From: HGM04593 sp045613945
Lineage (GTDB): Bacteria > Bacteroidota > Bacteroidia > Bacteroidales > Bacteroidaceae
Direction of reading: 5' to 3'
NCBI GenBank assembly: GCA_045613945.1
Contig: JAZLBZ010000077.1
Location: 1-42,696 of the forward strand
Length of the DNA stretch: 42,696 nt
This document shows positions 14,880-23,462 of the stretch, piece by piece. The translations under genes were made by a program, and so were the position numbers. The first letter of the stretch is position 1. Each line of letters starts with the position of its first letter. The notes beneath the pieces are model-generated. The model did no database searches and was not told where the DNA came from. It saw only the letters and a program-made list of their open reading frames with translations.

Positions 14880-16994
14880 TTATTTTCCCCGCAAAGGAAT
14901 TATTTCAAAATTATCGCCATGCGGAACAATTGACACAGCACCGGTCCTTGATATGTCAACAACATCAAGCCCCAGTTGCGCACACTCACGCAGAATCCTG
15001 TCGCGGCTATGCCTGTAGAGCGAGGCATCGACAAGGATACAGCCCGAGGGATAGGCCTCGGTAAGTTCCTTGATGGGACCAAGAAAACCCCGGCACAGCA
15101 CCAGAACATCCACCGGCTCGGCCAAGATATTGCTGCGCCACAAATCGTCGGCAAGCAGTTTTATCTTGAGCCCGCCATACCTTACCGTTCCACCTTTGAA
15201 AGAGAAGTCGTCGCAAGTATAGTCATCATCTACCCAATGAGGGTCGGCAAGGCCTTCACGCTTGACAAATGGCGATGAGACATACTCATATTCGGCATCG
15301 AGTTGCGGCACGGTTGAGAGCAGCCAATCCTCGCCATCACCAGCAACAATATGCAGCAAAGGATTCTTGTTATTGTTATAGACAATGACGCCTGCGGGCA
15401 TCCCGATACCATGCCCAATTACAGCGCCCGCACCACACAGCACAAGCGAGCAGCCTGCTGCAAGCACAGCCATGCGCCACTTGCGGTGTATAAGAGCATA
15501 CGAGGCCCAGACAACAAGCAATGCCACAACCATTGCGCCAAGAACACCGATAGGCGGCAATGAAACAGAGGCTCCGGGCAACGAAGCGACAAGGGAGACA
15601 CCACCGTTCATTGCAGATGCTACAATACTTAGCAAATTTACAAACAGCCATCTTGCAGGACCAAAGAACGACGTTGCAAGCAGCAGCAATGTCAATACAA
15701 TTATGACAAAGGCCAGCGGAACGACAAAAATTCCCGTCAGCAACGAATAGAGCGGAAAAACGCCAAAGTGATACCACATAAAAGGCAGAGTGCCCAACTG
15801 TGCCACAAACGAAAGAATCAGCAGATTCACAATGTAACGATAGGCCACACCATGTTCATCGACCTTGAAGAAACGCTGCAGATGAGGCGCAAGCAACACT
15901 ATTGCGAATACCGCCGAGAAGGAGAACTGAAACCCCACATCAAAGAGCGAATGAGGCTCAAGAATCAGCATCAGGATAGCCGCAAAGGCCAGCGAACTCA
16001 ACGGAGAGGAGTCCTGACGCAAGCAACGCCCTACCGACATCAGTGTAAACAATATTGCCGAGCGCACGACTGATGCGGGAAGACCGGCAATGAAAGCGAA
16101 AGCCCAAAGCACAGCAACAACTACTGTTTCGCGCAGCACCATCACCCAACGCCTTCGTCCACGATAGGGCAGCAGGAACGTGGCAAGCAGATATATGATA
16201 CCAAGATGCAGGCCCGACAATGCCAGGATATGACTTGCTCCGGCAGCAGCATAACTCTCTTTCAGTTCTTGCGAGAAATCACGTTTCTCGCCCACTGTCA
16301 ATGCCGATAGCAGCGACAGGCCATCATCCTCAAAACCAAGTCGCCGGTATCTGTCTATAACCTTTTCACGCATAGCCAATGCATACATGGCTGCGTTCAT
16401 CTCACCACTGCCAAGAGACTCCCATGTATCGCCCCATAGATAGGCCGAGCCGGTAATTCCTTTGATATAATGGTAGTTCTCTATGTCAAATTCAGCCGGA
16501 TTGCCGGCATTGCAAGGCGGCAGAATCCCAGCCTTGAAACGAAGCATATCCCCCACTCCAAGAGCATCCGATTCAACAGAACGCGGGAAATAGAGATAGA
16601 CCCGCCCCTCCCGGCGACCATTCGCAGCGCCGGATGTATCGACATCCACCACATTGGCAAGTACCTTTGTAGATGTCCCCTTACGCAGCGGCACCTCAAG
16701 CAACTGCGCCTCGTACAAACGAGCATCCCCGTTCCACTGCGGCGCCATTACCTCACGCTGCTTATGCTCCACAAAAGCACCGACAGCAAACATAAGAACA
16801 ACAGCGGCAACGCCAAAAAGCCATTTGGGGACTTTAGATGAGAACCCGGACAGCAAAACAAGCAACGAGACAACCAACAACGGCAACAGTTCGGCTGCAG
16901 TAAACCCGCAGAGACGCCCTACAGCAATACCAATCATCATTGGTATTGCCAATTTAAGCATGGGATTACCACCGAACAGTTGATTTCCGGGCAC
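14880..16994 (-). CDS. comEC: ComEC/Rec2-family DNA-uptake channel protein
   Basis: A 704-residue multi-pass membrane protein. N-terminal membrane helices (about 12-85) precede a DUF4131-type soluble domain (about 90-210, YLYFPRS and NPAEFDIENYHYIKG), then the Competence membrane domain beginning LSALTVGEKRDFS and SHILALSGLHLGIIY, with about eight more helices to residue 530. The C-terminal 170 residues resemble the metallo-beta-lactamase domain of ComEC in position but show no HxHxDH metal motif. ComEC moves single-stranded DNA across the inner membrane. Start: a GTG at 16994, 18 bases after the rpe stop; an ATG 11 codons downstream (16961) is the alternative. Whether it works in transformation here is unknown. 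Confidence 0.9.
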   Translation of the reverse strand: MPGNQLFGGNPMLKLAIPMMIGIAVGRLCGFTAAELLPLLVVSLLVLLSGFSSKVPKWLFGVAAVVLMFAVGAFVEHKQREVMAPQWNGDARLYEAQLLEVPLRKGTSTKVLANVVDVDTSGAANGRREGRVYLYFPRSVESDALGVGDMLRFKAGILPPCNAGNPAEFDIENYHYIKGITGSAYLWGDTWESLGSGEMNAAMYALAMREKVIDRYRRLGFEDDGLSLLSALTVGEKRDFSQELKESYAAAGASHILALSGLHLGIIYLLATFLLPYRGRRRWVMVLRETVVVAVLWAFAFIAGLPASVVRSAILFTLMSVGRCLRQDSSPLSSLAFAAILMLILEPHSLFDVGFQFSFSAVFAIVLLAPHLQRFFKVDEHGVAYRYIVNLLILSFVAQLGTLPFMWYHFGVFPLYSLLTGIFVVPLAFVIIVLTLLLLATSFFGPARWLFVNLLSIVASAMNGGVSLVASLPGASVSLPPIGVLGAMVVALLVVWASYALIHRKWRMAVLAAGCSLVLCGAGAVIGHGIGMPAGVIVYNNNKNPLLHIVAGDGEDWLLSTVPQLDAEYEYVSSPFVKREGLADPHWVDDDYTCDDFSFKGGTVRYGGLKIKLLADDLWRSNILAEPVDVLVLCRGFLGPIKELTEAYPSGCILVDASLYRHSRDRILRECAQLGLDVVDISRTGAVSIVPHGDNFEIIPLRGK

Positions 16995-17012
16995 AGTATT
17001 TAAGGGATTTGT

Positions 17013-17663
17013 TTAAAGTGCACGCAAGGCCGATATAACCGCATGGGGGTCGGCATCCTTGAAGACGGCATTGCCGGCTACAAGAGCATCGGAGCCTGCA
17101 GCAGCAAGCAGTTTGCCGGTCTCGACATTCACGCCGCCATCAACCTCAATAAGAGCCTTTGAACCTGTAGAATCAACAAGTTCACGCAGTTCGCGAACCT
17201 TGTTAACTGTATGAGGTATGAATTTCTGGCCACCAAAGCCCGGATTGACACTCATGAGCAGTACAAGGTCCAGTTCGTGAATGATATCCTTGAGCAAGTG
17301 CACAGGTGTTGAAGGGTTAAGGGTAACACCGGCCATCATACCGGCATCCTTTATCTGTGTAACGGCACGGTGAAGGTGAGTGCAGGCCTCGTAGTGGATG
17401 TTCATGATTTTTGCGCCCAAGTCCTTTACCGCAGGCAGATAGTTCATAGGCTCAACCACCATCAAGTGTACATCGAGCGGCTTTTCGCACAGTTCGGCAA
17501 CATACTTGAGTACAGGAGGACCAAAAGAGAGGTTTGGAACGAAAACTCCGTCCATAATATCTATGTGCAGCCACTCGCAAGCGCTGCTGTTAATCATTTT
17601 CAAATCCTCTTGCAAGTTGCCGAAATTCGCCGACAACAACGATGGTGAAACTATCTGTGCCAT
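17013..17663 (-). CDS. rpe: Ribulose-phosphate 3-epimerase
   Basis: A 216-residue TIM-barrel enzyme of the pentose phosphate pathway that interconverts ribulose-5-phosphate and xylulose-5-phosphate. Signature motifs are LHIDIMDGVFVPNLSFG (metal-binding His and catalytic Asp), VNPGFGGQKF, and IEVDGGVN with the second catalytic Asp, followed by the phosphate-binding AGNAVFK. The start at 17663 (MAQIVSPSLLSANF) is the family N-terminus; the longer frame to 17705 runs into the promoter. It heads the rpe-comEC-nrnA run and is divergent from the sialidase gene. Confidence 0.96.
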   Translation of the reverse strand: MAQIVSPSLLSANFGNLQEDLKMINSSACEWLHIDIMDGVFVPNLSFGPPVLKYVAELCEKPLDVHLMVVEPMNYLPAVKDLGAKIMNIHYEACTHLHRAVTQIKDAGMMAGVTLNPSTPVHLLKDIIHELDLVLLMSVNPGFGGQKFIPHTVNKVRELRELVDSTGSKALIEVDGGVNVETGKLLAAAGSDALVAGNAVFKDADPHAVISALRAL

Positions 17664-17691
17664 AATTAGACGCTGTTTTGAATTTATATCG

Positions 17692-17723
17692 CGAAGATAG
17701 TACAAAGAGCGTGGAAATGCAAA
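17692..17723 (-). promoter_or_regulatory. Promoter of rpe
   Basis: On the minus strand TTTG (17720-17723), 20 bases, TATCTTCG (17692-17699). The start of transcription would be about 20 bases before the rpe ATG. Confidence 0.6.
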
Positions 17724-17781
17724 GCAAGCAAGACAAAAAACACATTAACCACCTTTTTCATTCCATTGGCAGCAAGGCAAG

Positions 17782-17812
17782 TTGGTTTTGTTCCATTTTT
17801 TTATTTATTTTG
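17782..17812 (+). promoter_or_regulatory. Possible promoter of the sialidase gene
   Basis: TTGG (17782-17785), 19 bases, TTATTTTG (17805-17812). Both boxes deviate slightly from consensus. It would start transcription about 30 bases before the ATG at 17849. Confidence 0.4.
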
Positions 17813-17848
17813 CAGATAGAAGCAAGTATAAACAAACGCAACCAACAT

Positions 17849-19915
17849 ATGAAGAAAGTTTTATTCTATGCACTGCTTTTTATCGCAGGCATATCAACAG
17901 CCAATGCACAGGAGATTTTCTCACAGACATTCAAGAGCGGCACACCCGTTCACATCTCCAACAACCGCGACAAGGCGTTTGCCATAAAGGCTGGCAATGC
18001 GTGCGAAGATGTGAAAAGCGGCACAGCGGCATATACAGCCGAGGAGATATGGTACCTCGTTGGCGATGCCGACGGGTTCAGGATGTACAACCATGCAATG
18101 GGCAAGAAGTACGCCCTGAAACTGGAGAACAACGAAAGTGGCGCAGCAGCAATAATGGCAAGCGAAAAAGAGGCCACACTGCTCACCATTGCCGCACAGG
18201 AGGATGGCAGTTATGCCATTTCGCCAAAGGGTGCTACGGAACAGAGTTTCAATATGTTCGGCGGCGCGGGCAGGGACATCAAACTCTATTCAAGTAGCGA
18301 CAAGGGCGGGCACTGGAACTTCAAGGTGCTTGATATGAGCAGCACACTCAAGATTGAATACAACACAGATTTTAACGGCGCGCTTGAGACCAACTACAAG
18401 ATTGGCGAGATTGCCATCTCCATTGACGGGCAACAAGGCGCCATAGTAGTAGACCGCAACAACATCCCCCAAAGCACAGTATGCTACCTGCCAATGGATG
18501 CAAAGGTAGGCATATCGTGCAAGAAAGCATATCATGGCTGGAAAATGGACGTGAACGGCGTTGAAGAGATTGCCGAGCAACCACTGCCCGAGAAAGGCCT
18601 GCAGGTTGCAATAAACATCACAGCCGACAAGGAGAACCGTTACCAATATCTCTACTACTCGCCCGATGAGAAGGGAGTGCCCTACCGCATACCAGCCATC
18701 ACTACAACTGCCAACGGATATGTATTCGCAATCAACGACTACCGCCCCTGCGGCAACGACATCGGTTTTGGCGAGGTAGACCTCGTAATGCGCCACAGCA
18801 CAAAAGCCGGCAAAGAGTGGGACGGCACATCATGGACCGCGCCTGTAAAGATTGCCGACGGTCTTGGCAAGGAGGCCGCAGAGACATGGCTGACAGGATT
18901 CGGCGACCCTGCGATTGTTGCCGACCGCGAGCGCAACGAGATACTCGTGATGAGCGTGTGCGGCAACCGCGTATGCTGGCACGGCAACTACGGTGCAGGA
19001 ACAGAAGAGAACCCCGAGAATCCCAACCGCATGGCACGCCTGCGCATTATATATAATGAAGCAACCGGCGAATGGGAGGCGACAAAGCCCGAGGAGGTGA
19101 CATACGACATCTACCCGCTTTTCAAGGACAAAGACGGCAAGGCGCATGTAGGTTCAATGTTCATTGGCGCAGGCCGCATGGCACAGAGCAGCATGATAAA
19201 GGTAGGCGACTACTACCGCATATACTGCGCCGTGTGGGCTGTTGAGACAGGCAGCTACCGCCACCACAACTACGCGCTCTACTCCGACGACTTTGGAAAG
19301 ACATGGAACCTGCTTGGCGAACTTGGCAACGATTTCAACGACAGCCCGGCCCCCTACGGCAACGAGCCAAAGTGCGAGGAACTGCCCGATGGCAGCGTGC
19401 TCCTGAGCAGCCGCAAGGGTTATGGCCGCTACTTCAACGTGTTCCACTATACCAACTTTGAGAGAGCCGAGGGTTACTGGGACGGTGCCGTGGCAACCGA
19501 CCAGGTGGGCAACCTCAAATTCGGCAGCAATGACACCAACGGCGAGCCTTTGCGCATTGGCAACGTACTGTTCCAATCTGTACCAACAGGCAACAACCGC
19601 AGTGGCGTATCAATCTTCTACAAGACACTCGCAGACGACCCGGCAACATACACCCCTACCGAACTCTCAAATGGTTGGAAGAAGATTCAGATAACCGACC
19701 GCGAGTCGGCCTACTCATCAATGTGTATATTGCCCGACGGCAACATAGGCCTCTACTACGAGGAGGAGCCGGGCGGTTACTCAATGGTATACGTACCGGT
19801 AGAACTGGCAAATACACTTGATGCAATAACATACGGCGACCTGCCATTCCGCTGCAATACCTGCAAGAAAGGCTTAGAGCCTAAAACCATCTTTCTTCTT
19901 ATTGATGATATGTAA
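17849..19915 (+). CDS. Secreted exo-alpha-sialidase, GH33, with N-terminal trefoil-like domain
   Basis: A 688-residue secreted enzyme that would release terminal sialic acid from glycans. A signal peptide ends at ANA-Q (residue 20). Residues about 21-165 look like a beta-trefoil, ricin-type fold (EIWYLVGDADGFRMYNHAMG, GGHWNFKV). The sialidase propeller follows: YRIP with Arg280, an Asp in NDYRP (297) as likely acid/base, an Asp box SDDFGKTW (479-486), NEPKCEELPDGSVLLSSR with Glu506 and Arg522, Arg584, and the nucleophile Tyr622 in ESAYSS. The last 20 residues (after DLPFR) are an unusual Cys-containing tail. The frame is open upstream but the ATG at 17849 begins the signal peptide. It is a single gene with no nan transport or lyase genes beside it. 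Confidence 0.92.
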   Translation: MKKVLFYALLFIAGISTANAQEIFSQTFKSGTPVHISNNRDKAFAIKAGNACEDVKSGTAAYTAEEIWYLVGDADGFRMYNHAMGKKYALKLENNESGAAAIMASEKEATLLTIAAQEDGSYAISPKGATEQSFNMFGGAGRDIKLYSSSDKGGHWNFKVLDMSSTLKIEYNTDFNGALETNYKIGEIAISIDGQQGAIVVDRNNIPQSTVCYLPMDAKVGISCKKAYHGWKMDVNGVEEIAEQPLPEKGLQVAINITADKENRYQYLYYSPDEKGVPYRIPAITTTANGYVFAINDYRPCGNDIGFGEVDLVMRHSTKAGKEWDGTSWTAPVKIADGLGKEAAETWLTGFGDPAIVADRERNEILVMSVCGNRVCWHGNYGAGTEENPENPNRMARLRIIYNEATGEWEATKPEEVTYDIYPLFKDKDGKAHVGSMFIGAGRMAQSSMIKVGDYYRIYCAVWAVETGSYRHHNYALYSDDFGKTWNLLGELGNDFNDSPAPYGNEPKCEELPDGSVLLSSRKGYGRYFNVFHYTNFERAEGYWDGAVATDQVGNLKFGSNDTNGEPLRIGNVLFQSVPTGNNRSGVSIFYKTLADDPATYTPTELSNGWKKIQITDRESAYSSMCILPDGNIGLYYEEEPGGYSMVYVPVELANTLDAITYGDLPFRCNTCKKGLEPKTIFLLIDDM

Positions 19916-19940
19916 AATAGAAGAGCAAGCCAAACTGCAT

Positions 19941-19980
19941 AAATTTGCCCCGCAGACATTGTGATGTCAGCGGGGCAAAT
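19941..19980. terminator. Bidirectional terminator between sialidase and nfo
   Basis: AATTTGCCCCGC (19941-19952) pairs with GCGGGGCAAATT (19969-19980), and inside it GACAT pairs with ATGTC around TGTG, giving one long stem. It serves the convergent sialidase and nfo genes. Confidence 0.88.
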
Positions 19981-19996
19981 TGTATTATCAAAAGTC

Positions 19997-20830
19997 TTAT
20001 TCAAACGAACGCAGCAGTTCTATCTCCTCGGCCCAACGAGCCTCATCGGGCGTTTCAAGGATAATGGGGATATTGTCAAAGCGAGGGTCTTTCATAAAGC
20101 GCTTGAAGAAGTCAATGCCAAGCAGGCCTATGCCTACGCTATCGTGCCTGTCGACACGTGAGCCAAGAGGTTTCTTTGTATCATTGAGGTGAATACCCTT
20201 CAAATACTCCAGGCCTATCACGCGCTCCAGTTCGCCGAACGCCCCGTCATAATCGCCTACGATGTCATAGCCTGCCGAGTAGAAGTGACAGGTATCTATG
20301 CACACACCAACGCGGCTCTTGTCATTGACGCGGTCAATGATGTAGCGTATCTCCTCCAGTTTATTGCCCACGTTGCTGCCCTGCCCTGCAGTGTTCTCAA
20401 TGACCGCTGTAACGCCCTTTGTCTTTGAGAGTGCAAGGTTTATGTTTGCAGCAATCTCATCAAGGCACTGCTCGACAGAAATCTTGTTCAAATGGCTGCC
20501 GGGGTGAAAATTGAGCATTGTGAGCCCAAGCTGCTCGCAGCGCTGCATCTCGTCAAGGAACGCCGCACGCGATTTTTGCAAAGCCTCCTCATCGGGATTG
20601 CCAAGATTGATGAGATAACTGTCGTGTGGCAATATATGCTGCGGAGCAAACCCTCCCTTCCGGCAGTTCTCCTTGAAAAGTTCTATACTCTTTGCCGTAA
20701 GCGGCGCAGCCACCCACTGACGTTGGTTCTTTGTAAAGAGCGCAAACGCATTTGCGCCCACAGCCGTTGCATTGAGCGGAGCATTCTCAACGCCACCGCT
20801 TGCCGAAACATGAGGTCCTATGAATTTCAT
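19997..20830 (-). CDS. nfo: Endonuclease IV (AP endonuclease)
   Basis: A 277-residue AP endonuclease family 2 enzyme that cuts DNA 5' to abasic sites in base-excision repair. It starts KFIGPHVSASGG (metal-ligand His), and contains NFHPGSHLNK, AVIENTAGQG, CIDTCHFYSAGYD and HLNDTKKPLGSRVDRHDSVG, together supplying the zinc-binding His, Asp and Glu residues. Length is normal. It follows the phosphate transporter gene on the same strand after a terminator-like hairpin, so it is probably transcribed separately. Confidence 0.96.
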   Translation of the reverse strand: MKFIGPHVSASGGVENAPLNATAVGANAFALFTKNQRQWVAAPLTAKSIELFKENCRKGGFAPQHILPHDSYLINLGNPDEEALQKSRAAFLDEMQRCEQLGLTMLNFHPGSHLNKISVEQCLDEIAANINLALSKTKGVTAVIENTAGQGSNVGNKLEEIRYIIDRVNDKSRVGVCIDTCHFYSAGYDIVGDYDGAFGELERVIGLEYLKGIHLNDTKKPLGSRVDRHDSVGIGLLGIDFFKRFMKDPRFDNIPIILETPDEARWAEEIELLRSFE

Positions 20831-20860
20831 ATCCTAATCATTCTTTTTCGCTAAAGTAAT

Positions 20861-20912
20861 AAAAATAATGCCGGCAAAGGCTATTTTTTAAAATTTTAAC
20901 CCTTGCCGGCAA
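20861..20912 (-). terminator. Terminator of the phosphate transporter gene
   Basis: ATGCCGGCAAAGG (from 20868) pairs with CCTTGCCGGCA (20901-20911) over a 20-base A/T loop. On the minus strand it is followed by TTATTTTTATTA. Confidence 0.75.
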
Positions 20913-20934
20913 TATAAATAATTCAAACATGTCT

Positions 20935-23238
20935 TTAGAGTCTCGGCTCCTCGGTCGATGTAACCTGCAATGCAAAGAACTTGTTGCTACCACGCAAGAG
21001 GTTACGCACCTCACTGAGCAACTCGTGGCTCTCCTGTATGAGGTTCAGATAGACAAAGTCCATTCGCAAACTGCCACCACTCTGGTGCAGGCGCAATGTC
21101 TGCTCCTTGCGCAGGTTGGCAAGTTTATGCTTGAGATTCTTGGCTCTTGTAGAAACCTCCTCGGCAGTGCTGTAGTCACCGGTTGCAATTATCTCATTGA
21201 TATCCTTCAGTACATAGTACACGTCACGGCAATACGGCGAGAACTCATCGACATAACTCTGTGACAGCGGATTGAAACTATGGTCGGCGTGCTCTCTCAT
21301 TGGTTCGCCAATACGTGTGAGCGTATTCAGCATCTGCTGGCAACTGTTTGTACACAAGTGATACCATGTACTGCGCTCAAATGCCACCTGCTGGTCAATG
21401 CGCTGCAGACCACGAGTCTCGGAACGGCGCTGTTTCTTCATCAGGGCCTTTTCCTCAACAATCTTTATAAGTGTGCTCTTCAACGGACGCAACGCATCCT
21501 TTGAGAAGGAGTCAAACATTTTCTTGTATGCCTCGGCCGAGAACTCAAGTGTATGTGTAAGGGTCTCAGCAGCATGTCCCTTGAGATTATGCCACACCTC
21601 ATCCTGATTGTCGGACTTGAGGATAATATTCATCTTCTCGTCAACCTTCTCTGCCGACTTTTTCTTGTTATAGTTGATGTGGCTGCGTATGAGCAGATAT
21701 ATGACAACTGCAATCATCACATACATTGCATAGATACCACCATAATTCATTACTGTAGCAACAAGTGCTGCAATGATGAAGGCTGCACCGGCAGTAATGA
21801 ACCATCCGCCAATAACCGATACAACGCCTGTCACGCGATAGACAGCGCTCTCACGCCCCCATGCGCGGTCGGCCAGTGAAGAACCCATTCCAACCATGAA
21901 TGTTACATATGTAGTAGAAAGAGGCAATTTGAATGAAGTACCCATTGCTATGAGCAGGCCGGCAAGCACCAGGTTAACCGATGCGCGTACAAGGTCAAAC
22001 GCCACATCCTCACGCTCCTCGAGCGGGGCAAAACGCTTGCCAACCCATTTTTTTACACTTTCGGGGGTATTGCGCAGCACTGCATCAACCATCTTGGTTA
22101 CCGCACGTACAAGATTGCGTGCCACAGACGATGTTCCAAACAGTTCACCCTCCTCGTTCTGCTGACTTGAAAGGTCAATAGATGTCTGCAACACCTTACG
22201 TGCCTTCTTGCTTGTAAAGAGAGCATACACCATAACCGCACCTGCACCAATGAGGAATAGTATATTTGTCTTGGCGGGAAGGTTCAGAGAGCCCATTGTC
22301 ATTGAGACATCACCGCCATTATCAACGAATGTCAGGAAAGACTCAAAGCCGGCGAGTGTAACACCTATGAAGTTCACAAGGTCATTGCCGGCAAATGCCA
22401 TAGCAAGCGAGAATGTACCCATGAGCACCACAACCTTCAGGACATTCACCTTGCAGAAGTGCAGCAACTGCATCAGACAGGTGAGCACAACAAAGGCGCA
22501 GAGAATGAACATTCCGGTATCCTCAAAGACAAACTCCTGCACATTGGCCGGCAACATCGCCTTGAGAGAACTGCCTTTCAGGCCCTTGACAATCATAAAG
22601 TAGATGATTGCAGTAGAGGCAAAACCGCCGAAAAGACCAATCTTGGCACTAAGATTCTTGCGGTAGTGGAATGTAAATATTACACGTGAAATCCATTGCA
22701 CAATGAGACCAAAGACAAACGCTATGGCAACGGAAAGGAATATCGAGATGATAATTGTCATTGCCCTGTCAGTATTCAGCATACCCAGGCCTTCGCCCGA
22801 CGATGAGAGCAATGCTGTGATGAACGAGGCACCAAGCAACTCAAACACCATTGACACAGTGGTTGACGTAGGCAATCCAAGCGAGTTGAAGAGGTCTAGC
22901 AGGAACACGTCGCTGATAACCACTGCAAGGTAAATGCACATTACATTCTTGAAGGTAAAGAAGCCCGGGTCAAAAATGCCATGACGCGCCACATCCATCA
23001 TACCACTGCTGAACGCAGCACCGACAAAAACACCGACAGCAGCGACTATGAGCACATGCTTTATTTTTGCAGCCCTTGAACCTACTGCCGAACTAAGGAA
23101 GTTCACCGCGTCGTTGCTCACACCAACCGTCAGGTCAATGATTGCAAGGACAAACATAAAGGCAATCACAAACATATAGGAGAGTTCAACCGAACCGAGC
23201 CCCGATACGTAGGAGATAATGTTGTTAAAAAAATCCAT
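20935..23238 (-). CDS. PiT-family inorganic phosphate transporter with C-terminal PhoU-like domain
   Basis: A 767-residue fusion. The N-terminal part (about 1-530) is a PiT/PHO4 phosphate transporter with both inverted signature motifs, VSNDAVNFLSSAVGSR (about 41-56) and GNDLVNFIGVTLAG (about 300), and ten or more membrane helices. After a charged linker, residues about 545-767 form a helical, coiled-coil-like domain similar to PhoU/DUF47 (AAETLTHTLEFSAEAYKKMF, YCRDVYYVLKDINEI). PiT proteins import phosphate with cations; separate DUF47 partners regulate them in many bacteria, so the fusion suggests built-in control. A consensus promoter is 65-95 bases upstream. The porin gene upstream on the same strand ends at its own terminator. 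Confidence 0.88.
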   Translation of the reverse strand: MDFFNNIISYVSGLGSVELSYMFVIAFMFVLAIIDLTVGVSNDAVNFLSSAVGSRAAKIKHVLIVAAVGVFVGAAFSSGMMDVARHGIFDPGFFTFKNVMCIYLAVVISDVFLLDLFNSLGLPTSTTVSMVFELLGASFITALLSSSGEGLGMLNTDRAMTIIISIFLSVAIAFVFGLIVQWISRVIFTFHYRKNLSAKIGLFGGFASTAIIYFMIVKGLKGSSLKAMLPANVQEFVFEDTGMFILCAFVVLTCLMQLLHFCKVNVLKVVVLMGTFSLAMAFAGNDLVNFIGVTLAGFESFLTFVDNGGDVSMTMGSLNLPAKTNILFLIGAGAVMVYALFTSKKARKVLQTSIDLSSQQNEEGELFGTSSVARNLVRAVTKMVDAVLRNTPESVKKWVGKRFAPLEEREDVAFDLVRASVNLVLAGLLIAMGTSFKLPLSTTYVTFMVGMGSSLADRAWGRESAVYRVTGVVSVIGGWFITAGAAFIIAALVATVMNYGGIYAMYVMIAVVIYLLIRSHINYNKKKSAEKVDEKMNIILKSDNQDEVWHNLKGHAAETLTHTLEFSAEAYKKMFDSFSKDALRPLKSTLIKIVEEKALMKKQRRSETRGLQRIDQQVAFERSTWYHLCTNSCQQMLNTLTRIGEPMREHADHSFNPLSQSYVDEFSPYCRDVYYVLKDINEIIATGDYSTAEEVSTRAKNLKHKLANLRKEQTLRLHQSGGSLRMDFVYLNLIQESHELLSEVRNLLRGSNKFFALQVTSTEEPRL

Positions 23239-23302
23239 ATATTATTGAATAATGTTTTTCACAATATCAGCGGACTACACCAAAATACAATGAATCCCGT
23301 TA

Positions 23303-23332
23303 CAAAAATATCCATAATTTTCATAAAACAAA
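23303..23332 (-). promoter_or_regulatory. Promoter of the phosphate transporter gene
   Basis: On the minus strand TTTG (23329-23332), 18 bases, TATTTTTG (23303-23310), a close match to the Bacteroidetes consensus, with a leader of about 60 bases. Confidence 0.7.
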
Positions 23333-23405
23333 ATATTATATAGAAAAAACATCAATACAGCACAGCAAAAACCAGCACACAACGCCTCACAAATGGGACG
23401 GACAT

Positions 23406-23437
23406 ATAAAAAGCCCCGACCCCAAAGGGCCGGAGCG
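23406..23437 (-). terminator. Terminator of the DcaP-like porin gene
   Basis: On the minus strand GCTCCGGCCC pairs with GGGTCGGGGC (with G-U pairs) around TTTG, then TTTTTATA. It lies about 25 bases after the porin stop. Confidence 0.8.
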
Positions 23438-23462
23438 GCAAGCCTCAACGCATGAGACTCCA

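Noticed and set aside
23239..23462. tRNA or small gene between the porin and the phosphate transporter
   Set aside because: The gap holds a terminator and a promoter; no cloverleaf or supported frame was seen.
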